From Planctomycetaceae bacterium (lineage in GTDB: Bacteria > Planctomycetota > Planctomycetia > Pirellulales > PALSA-1355), in the NCBI GenBank assembly GCA_005773095.1, contig SXHT01000115.1, forward strand, positions 1-17,074: a stretch of 17,074 bases of DNA, given 5' to 3'. Below the pieces are notes generated by a model. The model had not been told where the DNA came from and ran no database searches. It worked only from the letters and a program-made list of their open reading frames with translations. This document shows positions 6,587 through 14,107 of this stretch, piece after piece (the first letter of the stretch is position 1; each line of letters starts with the position of its first letter). The position numbers were made by a program, and so were the translations under genes.

Positions 6587-8430
6587 TGTCGATCATTCGC
6601 CAATTGCCGCCGAGTGTTGTCAATAAGATCGCCGCGGGCGAGGTGCTCGAACGGCCGGCGAGCGTGGTCAAAGAGCTGATGGAAAACGCGATCGATGCCG
6701 GGGCGACGCGCATCGATGTGGCGGTCGAGCAGGGTGGGCTGGAACTCGTCCGGGTCGTTGACACCGGCTGCGGCATGGCGGCCGATGATCTGCCGATGGC
6801 GGTGGCCAGCCATGCGACGAGCAAACTGGCGGAGGCAGACGATTTGTTCCGCGTACGCACGCTTGGTTTTCGCGGTGAGGCATTGGCTTCGATTGCCGAA
6901 ATCAGCCAGCTTACCATCCGCAGCCGGCAAGCCGATGCAGCCGCCGGGTCGCAGCTCGATGTGAGCGGTGGACACGTGCATGACGTGTCGCCGTGCGGTT
7001 GCTCGACGGGGACGACCATCGAAGCCCGCAACCTGTTCTTTAACACGCCGGTGCGGCGAAAATTCATGCGATCCACGCAGACGGAGCTGGGGCATGTCGG
7101 CGAGGCCTTCACGCGGATCGCGCTGGCCCAACCGCATGTGCATTGCACGTTAACGCACAATGGCCGCACAATTCATGAGCTGCCGCTGACCGACGATTGG
7201 CGATTGCGCATCGGCGCGCTGCTGGGGGACGACCTGGCGCGCGATCTGATTCCGCTGGCCAGCGACGATCGCGAAATTCACCTCCGCGGTTACGCAGCCA
7301 GCCCGGCCCACAGCAGGGCGAATCCGCGAATGCAGTTTCTGTTTCTCAACGGCCGGGCAATCCGCGATCGCTCGCTGCAACATGCGCTAGGGGAAGCCTA
7401 CCGCGGGCTGTTGCTGGGGGGCCGTTTTCCGATCGCCTGTCTGCGGATCGAGATGCCGCCCGAGATGGTCGATGTCAACGTTCATCCAACCAAGCTGGAA
7501 GTGCGATTTCAGGATTCGGGCCGGTTGTATAGCCAATTGCTGGGCACGCTGCGGACGAAATTCTTGACGACCGATCTCACGCATCGACTGCAACCGGTTG
7601 CGACGGAGGGGCGCAGCGACGGCGACAGCGCGTTCGGTGACTCGCAACAGGAACGCATGCGTCGAGAGCTGAACGATTGGGCCGGCAACCAATTAGGCAA
7701 TGATCGCGACAGCGCGTCGCGTGTTGCGACGTCGAATGCGGCGATTCAGGGCCGCTTTGAAATGGGGGAGCCGTCCCGGCCTTCCTTGGAAATCACGCAA
7801 CTCGATCGCTCCTGGTCCGCGACGCCGACCCATCCCAGCGGAATTTCCTCGGCTTCGCATCGTGTGCAGGCACTGCAGGTCCACAATCGCTATTTGATTA
7901 CCGAAAGCGAAGACGGCGTGATCGTGATTGATCAGCACGCATTGCACGAGCGAATCTTGTACGAGCAGTTACGTGAAAAAGTGACCAGCCAGACCATGGA
8001 GTCGCAAAGCCTGCTGGTGCCGGAGCCCGTCGATCTGACTCCCGCCGAGGCCGCGGCCACGCTTGAGGCTCGGCCGGTATTGGCCAGGCTTGGTGTCACG
8101 GTGGAACCCTTTGGCGGCAGCACCTTGCTGGTTTCCAGCTATCCGGCAATGTTGGCCAATATCAGTCCTGCCCAAGTGCTCAGGGACCTGGTGGAACTGC
8201 TGATGTCGGGAGGCAAACCGCCGGAGCGGCGCGATGTGCTCGATGAGCTACTGCACATGATTTCTTGCAAAGCGGCGATCAAAGCAGGCGATCGGTTGTC
8301 TGCCGAAGAAATTTCCACCCTGCTGGAGCAAAGGCACCTGGCCCAGGACCAGCACCACTGCCCCCACGGCCGCCCCACGGCACTGGTATTTACACGGGAA
8401 GAGCTGGACAAGCAGTTTAAGCGAACGTGA
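6586..8430 (+). CDS. mutL: DNA mismatch repair protein MutL with endonuclease motifs
   Basis: This 614-residue protein has a full GHKL ATPase at the N-terminus: E30 and N34 in KELMENAIDAGA, D59 in DTGCGM, GFRGEAL at 94-100, and the NTPVRRKF segment at 153-160. A variable linker (about 330-420) joins it to the dimerisation and endonuclease domain. That domain carries DQHALHERILYE (449-460), which fits the DQHA(x)2E(x)4E metal-binding motif. It also has SCKAAIKAGD (from 560) and CPHGRPT (592-598). It is therefore expected to be a nicking MutL of the type found in bacteria without MutH, acting with MutS after replication errors. The start ATG overlaps the stop of the upstream regulator by one base, indicating translational coupling. 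Confidence 0.97.
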   Translation: MSIIRQLPPSVVNKIAAGEVLERPASVVKELMENAIDAGATRIDVAVEQGGLELVRVVDTGCGMAADDLPMAVASHATSKLAEADDLFRVRTLGFRGEALASIAEISQLTIRSRQADAAAGSQLDVSGGHVHDVSPCGCSTGTTIEARNLFFNTPVRRKFMRSTQTELGHVGEAFTRIALAQPHVHCTLTHNGRTIHELPLTDDWRLRIGALLGDDLARDLIPLASDDREIHLRGYAASPAHSRANPRMQFLFLNGRAIRDRSLQHALGEAYRGLLLGGRFPIACLRIEMPPEMVDVNVHPTKLEVRFQDSGRLYSQLLGTLRTKFLTTDLTHRLQPVATEGRSDGDSAFGDSQQERMRRELNDWAGNQLGNDRDSASRVATSNAAIQGRFEMGEPSRPSLEITQLDRSWSATPTHPSGISSASHRVQALQVHNRYLITESEDGVIVIDQHALHERILYEQLREKVTSQTMESQSLLVPEPVDLTPAEAAATLEARPVLARLGVTVEPFGGSTLLVSSYPAMLANISPAQVLRDLVELLMSGGKPPERRDVLDELLHMISCKAAIKAGDRLSAEEISTLLEQRHLAQDQHHCPHGRPTALVFTREELDKQFKRT

Positions 8431-8459
8431 TTCCCGATGATGGATAAGCGATGCATGTT

Positions 8460-8555
8460 GAAGGATGGAGGAAGGCAGAACGCTGGAGTATAATTCCTTC
8501 GCACAACCCCCAGCGGTCGACTCGGCGGGTCTTGTCATCCCTCATCCTTCATCCC
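8460..8555. repeat. Purine-rich/pyrimidine-rich inverted pair with TCATCCY heptads
   Basis: GAAGGATGGAGGAAGG at 8460-8475 is roughly complementary to the heptad run TCATCCC-TCATCCT-TCATCCC at 8535-8555, which lies just before the aroDE start. The pair flanks the TATAAT box. It could fold in RNA or be a low-complexity dispersed repeat; no function is shown. Confidence 0.5.
8489..8494 (+). promoter_or_regulatory. Candidate -10 box upstream of aroDE
   Basis: A perfect TATAAT lies 66 bases before the chosen aroDE start, inside the gap after mutL. There is no good -35 hexamer at 16-18 bases spacing; the closest, TTGAAG at 8458, is 25 bases away. It suggests that aroDE has its own promoter rather than being read only from mutL. 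Confidence 0.45.
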
Positions 8556-8560
8556 TTCCC

Positions 8561-10048
8561 ATGATTTGTGTCAGCATTGCTCGTGGTCGTCATCGGCACG
8601 TGATCGCCGAACATAAGCACCTGGTCAGCCAAGGGGCGACCTTGGTCGAGCTGCGCCTCGATTACATCACCGGCGAGGTCAATCTCAAGCGCCTGCTGGC
8701 CGAGCGGCCTTCAGCGGTGGTGATTACATGTCGGCGAGAAAGCGACGGCGGTAAATGGGCCGGCAGCGAGGAGGCGCGACGGATGCTGCTTCGTTCCGCG
8801 ATCGCCGAGGGGGTCGACTACGTGGATCTGGAGGAAGACATCGCGGCCAGCATTCCGCGCTACGGCAAGACGAAACGCATTATCAGTTTGCACGATTTTC
8901 GCAGAACACCTGAGGATCTGGATGAAATACATGCCCGGCTCGTGAAACAGGACGCCGATGTGGTGAAGATCGCCACCATGGCCAACCATCCGCACGACAA
9001 CCTGCGGATACTCCAGCTCATGCGCCGTGGCAGGGTGCCGACCGTCGGCTTGTGCATGGGCGACATCGGCACTCCCTCGCGACTGCTGGCCGGCAAGTTC
9101 GGCGCTCCGTTCACCTTTGCCACGTTCCATCACGAACGCACGTTGGCGCCGGGGCAACTCAGTTATCAGCAGATGATGGAGATTTACCATTATGAACGGA
9201 TCAACGCCGATACGGCCGTATTTGGCGTGATCGGCGATCCGATCGGACACAGCCTGAGCCCGATGATTCATAACGCCGCGTTTCGCAAAGCGGGAATCAA
9301 CGCGGTCTATCTGCCGTTCCGCGTGCCCCGCGAGCATCTAATGCAATTCCTCGACGACGCGCCGGAGCTGGGCATTCGCGGGTTGAGTGTGACGATTCCG
9401 CACAAAGAGTCGGTCTTGACGCGACTTACTGATGCCGATGCCGCCACGAAAGGCATCGGCGCCTGCAACACGATGGTTTGGGATGGGAATACGGTGAAGG
9501 GCTACAACACCGATGAGCATGCCGCACTCGAGAGCCTCGAACGCGCCATGGCCGAAGACCCCGGCCGCAGTCGTTCGATGGCCGGACTGACGGCGCTGGT
9601 CTTGGGCGCCGGAGGAGCAGCCAGGGCCATCGCCTACGGTCTGAAGAATCGCGGCGCGAAAGTGGTGATCAGCGGCAGAACGCAGCAGAGGGCCGAGCAA
9701 TTGGCAGATCGCCTCAAATGCCGTGTCGTGGACTGGACCAACCGGCACGGCGTGGGGGTCGATATTCTGGTGAATTGCACTCCCCTGGGAATGCACCCCA
9801 ACGTCAACGCCACGCCTTACGAAAAGCATCACATTCGCCCTTCGATGATCTTGTTCGACACCGTCTACAATCCCGAGAATACGCTGTTGATTAAAGAGGG
9901 GCGCACGCGCGGAGCGCTCACCGTTTCGGGCGTCGACATGTTTGTGCGGCAGGCCGCGCTGCAGTTCCGATTGTTCACCGGCCAGGAGGCCCCCATGGAT
10001 CTGATGCGCGAAATACTCAAGCGGCAGATTGGACCAGCGAAGTACTAA
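8561..10048 (+). CDS. aroDE: Bifunctional 3-dehydroquinate dehydratase (type I) / shikimate dehydrogenase
   Basis: This 495-residue fusion has two enzymes of the shikimate pathway. Residues 1-210 are a type I dehydroquinase: the substrate-binding ELRLDY is near 30-35, the general acid/base H111 in SLHDF, and the Schiff-base lysine K136 in VVKIAT. Residues about 218-495 are AroE: the substrate site GVIGDPIGHSLSP, catalytic K282 in VTIPHKE, GACNTM (300-305), D318 in GYNTDE, and the NADP-binding GAGGAAR (349-355). It would convert 3-dehydroquinate to 3-dehydroshikimate and then to shikimate in the cytoplasm. The upstream frame is open to 8465, but that part covers the promoter and heptad repeats. 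The ATG at 8561 gives the expected MICVSIARGR start. Such fusions are known from planctomycetes, chlamydiae and plants. Confidence 0.96.
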   Translation: MICVSIARGRHRHVIAEHKHLVSQGATLVELRLDYITGEVNLKRLLAERPSAVVITCRRESDGGKWAGSEEARRMLLRSAIAEGVDYVDLEEDIAASIPRYGKTKRIISLHDFRRTPEDLDEIHARLVKQDADVVKIATMANHPHDNLRILQLMRRGRVPTVGLCMGDIGTPSRLLAGKFGAPFTFATFHHERTLAPGQLSYQQMMEIYHYERINADTAVFGVIGDPIGHSLSPMIHNAAFRKAGINAVYLPFRVPREHLMQFLDDAPELGIRGLSVTIPHKESVLTRLTDADAATKGIGACNTMVWDGNTVKGYNTDEHAALESLERAMAEDPGRSRSMAGLTALVLGAGGAARAIAYGLKNRGAKVVISGRTQQRAEQLADRLKCRVVDWTNRHGVGVDILVNCTPLGMHPNVNATPYEKHHIRPSMILFDTVYNPENTLLIKEGRTRGALTVSGVDMFVRQAALQFRLFTGQEAPMDLMREILKRQIGPAKY

Positions 10049-10057
10049 TTGTAGTGG

Positions 10058-10070
10058 GAGCATCGTGCTC
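10058..10070. repeat. Short hairpin between aroDE and shikimate kinase
   Basis: GAGCA-TCG-TGCTC is a perfect 5-bp stem with a 3-base loop, 9 bases after the aroDE stop. It is not followed by a T run, so it is not a classical terminator. It may be a small dispersed palindrome. Confidence 0.4.
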
Positions 10071-10104
10071 TCGTGACCTGTGCCTGTAAGCCGCAGCCAC
10101 TGCT

Positions 10105-10671
10105 ATGCTTGTCTCCCTCATCGGCTATCGCGGCACAGGCAAGAGCACGGTGGCTCGACTGGTATCGCTTGCACTGGGCTGGGAGTGGGTCGATGCCGAC
10201 GTTGAGATTGAATGGCGCGCCGGCAAGTCGATCAAGTCGATCTTTGCCGACGATGGCGAGCCGGCGTTTCGCGACCTCGAAGCGGCGGTGCTCGCCGAGC
10301 TGTGCGGCCGAGATCGGGTGGTGCTCGCGCTGGGTGGAGGCGTGGTGCTGCGCAAGGAGAATCGTCACGCCATTAAGGCCGCGGGGCCAGCCGTGTGGCT
10401 GACGGCGTCACCCCGGCAAATCGCCGCACGAATCGCAGCCGACGCCGCCACCGCCGAGCGCCGTCCTAACCTGACCGCTTCGGGCGGAATAACCGAAATC
10501 ATCGCTATGCTCGCCACGCGCGACCCGCTTTACCGCGATTGTGCTGCGCTCGTTGTCGATACTGAGAATAAGACTCCGGCCGAAGTGGCCGATGAGATTG
10601 TAGCGCGGCTGGCGGAGCAGAGAATAACGAGTGGCCCAGCGGGAGAGCGGGAGAGTGGGACGGCAGGCTGA
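10105..10671 (+). CDS. aroK: Shikimate kinase
   Basis: This 188-residue protein has the P-loop GYRGTGKS (7-14), VDADVEIE with D30 and D32 for magnesium and shikimate, R56 in FRDLE, the LGGG shikimate-binding loop (76-79), and an RRPNL lid segment (119-123). It phosphorylates shikimate at the 3-hydroxyl with ATP, the step directly after AroDE. It lies 56 bases downstream of aroDE in the same direction, so the two may be co-transcribed. The last 15 residues are encoded by GGGAGAG-type low-complexity DNA and are probably a lineage-specific tail. Length is close to the family norm (about 170) once that tail is discounted. Confidence 0.95.
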   Translation: MLVSLIGYRGTGKSTVARLVSLALGWEWVDADVEIEWRAGKSIKSIFADDGEPAFRDLEAAVLAELCGRDRVVLALGGGVVLRKENRHAIKAAGPAVWLTASPRQIAARIAADAATAERRPNLTASGGITEIIAMLATRDPLYRDCAALVVDTENKTPAEVADEIVARLAEQRITSGPAGERESGTAG

Positions 10672-10725
10672 GTCGCCCCCGCCTCCCCGTCACTCGCTCG
10701 TCGATTTGGCCCTCGGAGCGTACCG

Positions 10726-12021
10726 GTGAATTGGATTCTTGCCATTCCTCTTGAAGTGCGACTCGTCGCGCTGTTTGCGCTTGGCGCCGTGGTCGGAAGC
10801 TGGCTCAATCTGGCCATCTATACCTTGGCCTGGAATCCACGGCCGATCAGCCCCTGGTCGAATGCGCCTTTCGGCGTGCCGCGTCGCACGATCCACAACC
10901 GCGTGCCGATCGTCGGCTGGTGGGGCCTGCGGCGCGAAACCGATCTGCACGGACCCGGATTTTGGATTCGCCCAATGCTGATCGAAATCGGCGTCGGCGC
11001 ATGTCTGGCGGCGCTTTACTGGTGGGAGTGTGCCGAGCGCGGCCTGTTCCTGCCGCCACTGCCAATCGCTCCGCCGATGGAGGCGTTTCTGAATAATGAT
11101 TGGACGGCGATCGTCCACATGCAGTTCGCCGCCCATGGGTTGCTGTTCATGCTGATGCTCGTGGCTTCGTTCATTGACATCGACGAAAAAATCATTCCGG
11201 ATACGATCACCGTCCCTGGTACGCTGGCCGGTCTGCTGTTGGCGATGATTTCACCCTGGTCGCTGCTCCCGGGCAACAGCTGGCAGATCAATGGAGCTTT
11301 ACCCCAGTACGAGTTTCTTACGATTGCCTCGCCCAATCCTTGGCCAGTCGCATTGCAGGGCATGCCGAACATCGGATCTTTAGTCATGGCCCTGACGTGC
11401 TGGTGGGGATGGTGCTACGCCATCATGCCACGGCGGTGGATGACGCGCCGCGGACTGGCAATGGCCTTCAAAGTTTTGTCTGCCCGCTTGCGCCGAGAGC
11501 CACTGACGTGGTGGATTGCCGGGCTAGGCATGGTCGGCTCAGCCGCTATTTTTGGCGTTTGGCAATTCAGCCCACCATCGGCGTGGGCCGGGTTGTTCAC
11601 CGCAATGGTGGGGATGGCGGTCAGCGGCGGCATGATTTGGTTGGTGCGCGTGATCAGCAGTCGTGTGCTCGAGCGCGAAGCGATGGGCTTTGGCGACGTT
11701 ACGTTGATGGCCATGGTCGGGGCCTTTATCGGATGGCAGGCTTCGCTGATTACTTTCTTCCTGGCGCCATTTGCCGGTTTGCTCGTGGGCATCGTGCAAT
11801 GGTTCTTGCATCGTGACAACGAAATCCCGTATGGGCCCTTTTTGTGTCTCGGCGCGGCCTTCGTGGTCGTTTGTTGGGCCGGCGTGTGGCAGAGCGCGGA
11901 ACCGTATTTCGCCTTAGGCTGGTTGATTCCCGTCGTGATCGGATTTTGCATGGTGCTGATGGGCGTATTGCTGGGAGCATGGCTGGCGATTCGCGGAATG
12001 TTCGAACAGCCGGAAAAATGA
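10726..12021 (+). CDS. Type IV prepilin peptidase (A24 aspartic protease), enlarged, without zinc motif
   Basis: This 431-residue membrane protein has the N-terminal GSWLNLAIY helix (24-32) typical of PilD/GspO. The catalytic aspartates lie in FIDIDEKIIPD (149-159, first Asp D151) and GFGDVTL (321-327, D324). It would cleave, and perhaps methylate, type IV pilin or pseudopilin leaders in the inner membrane. The cytoplasmic loop keeps the NRVPIVGW segment but lacks the usual paired CxxC zinc cysteines. The stretch between the two catalytic aspartates is about 170 residues, much longer than the usual roughly 60, and includes extra hydrophobic segments. The start ATG at 10726 has no obvious ribosome binding site. 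The stop overlaps the next gene as ATGA, indicating translational coupling. Confidence 0.92.
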   Translation: MNWILAIPLEVRLVALFALGAVVGSWLNLAIYTLAWNPRPISPWSNAPFGVPRRTIHNRVPIVGWWGLRRETDLHGPGFWIRPMLIEIGVGACLAALYWWECAERGLFLPPLPIAPPMEAFLNNDWTAIVHMQFAAHGLLFMLMLVASFIDIDEKIIPDTITVPGTLAGLLLAMISPWSLLPGNSWQINGALPQYEFLTIASPNPWPVALQGMPNIGSLVMALTCWWGWCYAIMPRRWMTRRGLAMAFKVLSARLRREPLTWWIAGLGMVGSAAIFGVWQFSPPSAWAGLFTAMVGMAVSGGMIWLVRVISSRVLEREAMGFGDVTLMAMVGAFIGWQASLITFFLAPFAGLLVGIVQWFLHRDNEIPYGPFLCLGAAFVVVCWAGVWQSAEPYFALGWLIPVVIGFCMVLMGVLLGAWLAIRGMFEQPEK

Positions 12022-12521
12022 TTACCAAGACGATTCGAACTCTTGATGCCGAATGGATTCGCTCGTGCCGCTACGGCGTGATCGAAACGATCGACGGCCG
12101 CCTCGCCGCAGTCCACTTCCGACCTTGGCCAAAGCTGGTGTCGCTGGTGGATGTGATCTGGCTCGGGCCGCGTTATCATGCGAGAACGTCCGGCAATCGC
12201 TGTCTGCTGTACTATAACCAGCCCTGGCGATTTCCGAACTTTCTGGCGCTGACCTACATGGTCTCCACGCGCGATTGCACGCTAGCAACGGCCCGTGCTG
12301 GTCTCGCCGCGCTCGAAGCGATTGCGCGCCTGAAAGGCACCGATGCTATACTTTGCGACGCCTGGAACCTGCGGATTTCAGATCGACTGTTGTCCCGTTG
12401 GGGCTGGGAACCGCACACGCGCAGCCGCTGGCATCGCAATTTCATCAGGCGGTTCTACGGCAGCTATTCGTCTGCCAGCAACCAGGTTGTCGGCGAATTT
12501 GCCGGAGTTCAGCGGGTTTGA
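12018..12521 (+). CDS. Conserved unknown protein, possibly acetyltransferase-like
   Basis: This 167-residue protein starts with an ATG that overlaps the prepilin peptidase stop by four bases. I chose this start over upstream in-frame ATGs because those lie inside the peptidase gene. It is basic and soluble-looking, without membrane segments or a signal peptide. The C-terminal half has a recognisable block, ILCDAWNLRISDRLLSRWGW (111-130), followed by SRWHRNFIRRFYG (136-148). I recall similar blocks in small planctomycete proteins that follow a prepilin peptidase gene. The alternation of strands and helices suggests a GNAT-like fold, but no acetyl-CoA motif is clear, so no function is claimed. 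The close coupling suggests a link to pseudopilin or envelope biogenesis. Confidence 0.8.
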   Translation: MITKTIRTLDAEWIRSCRYGVIETIDGRLAAVHFRPWPKLVSLVDVIWLGPRYHARTSGNRCLLYYNQPWRFPNFLALTYMVSTRDCTLATARAGLAALEAIARLKGTDAILCDAWNLRISDRLLSRWGWEPHTRSRWHRNFIRRFYGSYSSASNQVVGEFAGVQRV

Positions 12522-12604
12522 ATTCGGGCAAAATCCCCGACTGCACTTGTCGCTGTTGGCTTCGCTCGCTAGGATTCCCCCCCTTATTTAGGGTTATTCG
12601 CACG

Positions 12605-12658
12605 TGGGCAAGTCTCTCCGAGACTGGCAATCGCGGCTCGGAGAGCCGCGACTACGTG
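12605..12658. repeat. Double-hairpin REP-like palindrome
   Basis: Two adjacent hairpins are seen: AGTCTC-TCC-GAGACT at 12611-12625 and TCGCGGCTC-GGA-GAGCCGCGA at 12631-12651, both perfect with 3-base loops. Their cores CTCTCCGAG and CTCGGAGAG are also complementary to each other, so the pair can fold as one larger structure. This layout resembles REP/BIME elements. It lies in the gap before the OmpA-type gene and shows that the upstream in-frame ATG at 12604 is not the start. Confidence 0.75.
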
Positions 12659-12675
12659 CCATCGCGGGGTGCTCG

Positions 12676-13488
12676 ATGCGCAGGGACGCGCTCGTTCTGA
12701 CGCTTTGCTTTGCGATTGCGGCGGTCGGCTGCGCGCAGAACCCGATGGCGCTGCAAGCGCAGAACAGCCAGCTTCAGCAACAGCAGATCGCCGCGCAGCA
12801 GCGCAACCAGGAGTTGCAGTCCCGATCGCAGCAGTTGGACCAGGACAATCAGGAACTGCAAACCGTGCTCGCTCAGACGAAGCAGCAGAGTCGGCTGCTG
12901 GAGGATCAGTTGGCGGCCCTCAAGGATCAACTTTCCAGCACGTCGGCCCAGCTGGCGCAGCTCAAAGAGAAAAGCCAGCTCAGCGAGAAACAGGTCGAGG
13001 CGATGGCCCAGGCTACGCGCCGCCGCAGTGGGGCGATCATCACGGCCAACAGCAGCCTCAACCGCAACCTGTCCGGACTCCGCCTGCCGGGCATCGACGT
13101 GCGCAACGACGGCGATGTGGTGCGGATCGAACTGGCGGGCGACAAGCTATTCTCCCCCGGCGGCACGCAACTTACTTCAACTGGCAGCATGCTCGTCGAC
13201 AGCGTCGTCGGCGAAATCACCCGAACGTTCGGCGACCGAATGATCGGCATTGAAGGGCACACCGACAACGAATCTTCGACGGGCCAAGGAGACAACCTGC
13301 AGTTCTCGGCCATGCGAGCGCTGGCCGTGTATCAGTACTTAACCAGCCGCCGCCAATTCGCGCCCAATCAACTCTTCACCGTCGGCCACGGCGCGAATCA
13401 TCCCGTGGTTTCCAACGCCACGCCCACCGGCCGTGCTCGCAACAATCGCGTGGAGCTGGTGATCTATCCGGAAAAGGCAACGCGGTAA
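12676..13488 (+). CDS. OmpA/Pal-type lipoprotein with coiled coil
   Basis: This 270-residue protein starts with a hydrophobic signal peptide ending in AVGC (lipobox cysteine C19). A Gln-rich coiled coil follows (about 28-112). The C-terminal OmpA/MotB domain (about 145-266) has GHTDNE (194-199), N207 and R214 in the helix that binds peptidoglycan, and the closing TGRARNNRVEL (251-261). It should be an outer-membrane or envelope lipoprotein that binds diaminopimelate-containing peptidoglycan and so anchors the envelope. The ATG at 12676 is chosen because it begins the signal peptide; the longer frame from 12604 runs through a palindromic repeat. Its stop lies one base from the stop of the convergent oxidoreductase remnant, with no visible terminator between them. 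Confidence 0.92.
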   Translation: MRRDALVLTLCFAIAAVGCAQNPMALQAQNSQLQQQQIAAQQRNQELQSRSQQLDQDNQELQTVLAQTKQQSRLLEDQLAALKDQLSSTSAQLAQLKEKSQLSEKQVEAMAQATRRRSGAIITANSSLNRNLSGLRLPGIDVRNDGDVVRIELAGDKLFSPGGTQLTSTGSMLVDSVVGEITRTFGDRMIGIEGHTDNESSTGQGDNLQFSAMRALAVYQYLTSRRQFAPNQLFTVGHGANHPVVSNATPTGRARNNRVELVIYPEKATR

Positions 13489-13489
13489 A

Positions 13490-13920
13490 TCACGCAAACG
13501 GCGTGATGCCCGGCTTGGCGACCGGCGGCGTCGGCAGCGGACCCCACTCGTATTTCGCCGGCTGCAAGTTCTCGGTGCTGTTCCAGCACTCCTCCCACGT
13601 CAACGTACGGCCGGTGTAGCAGGCCATCCGGCCCAAAATGCCCATCGTCGTGCTCTTGCACATGAACTCGCCGTTGTTGATGGGGTTGCCGCTGCGAATG
13701 CCGGCGAACAATTCGCGATGCTCTTGATCGTAACAGTTTAGGCGATTCGCCGCGAAAGCGCCACTTCTCACCCTCGCTGGGGTCGATCGTGGCCCGCATC
13801 AGTTCGGCCGTGCCCTTGGTGCCGTAAATCCAATCCGATACATCGACGCTGCAGCCGGCTTGCTGCCGGCAGTTGCTGAACAGTTTGACGCCGTCTTTGT
13901 ATTCGTCGGCGAGCCCGAAC
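13490..13920 (-). pseudogene. C-terminal remnant of a Gfo/Idh/MocA family oxidoreductase, frameshifted
   Basis: Two minus-strand frames join into one recognisable protein end. The first part reads YKDGVKLFSNCRQQAGC, then DVSDWIYGTKGT and KWRFRGESP. The second part reads NCYDQEHRELFAGIR, GNPINNGEFM, GRMACYTGRTLTWEE and YEWGPLPTPPVAKPG, with a stop at 13490. These are hallmarks of the C-terminal domain of planctomycete NAD-dependent oxidoreductases. One extra base in the TTT run at 13737-13739 shifts the frame. About two thirds of the gene, including the NAD-binding domain, is absent, and recognisable homology ends near 13905-13920. It is therefore a decayed or truncated gene. The frameshift alone could be a sequencing error; the missing N-terminus could not. 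Confidence 0.82.
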
Positions 13921-14107
13921 CGTTGGGTGTAACCGAGCCGGCAAGCAGACTCAAGCCGACCCCATGCGGCACCAGGGCCAATCAGTGTTTTACATTCGGC
14001 AACCTGGTAGGGCCGGCTTTGTCGGCCGCGGATGGAAACGTCACGCGAATCCGGCCGGCACAGCCGGCCCTACAACCGAAGTTCATCGTGGCGCCGCGTG
14101 CCCCGTT
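13921..14107. other. Gap between oxidoreductase remnant and DUF1570 gene
   Basis: It contains the large palindrome at 14007-14073 and about 85 bases before it with GCCGGC-rich sequence that I cannot assign. No gene is supported. The missing N-terminal part of the oxidoreductase should lie here but does not. Confidence 0.5.
14007..14073. repeat. Inverted repeat with GTAGGGCCGGC arms
   Basis: The left arm (14007-14027) begins GTAGGGCCGGCTTTG and the right arm (14053-14073) ends CACAGCCGGCCCTAC. They are inverted complements over 21 bases with two mismatches, around a 25-base loop. It is REP-like in layout. It lies close to where the oxidoreductase homology stops, and may have been involved in the deletion. 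Confidence 0.8.

Noticed and set aside
10058..10070. Rho-independent terminator after aroDE
   Set aside because: The stem is only five pairs and no T run follows.
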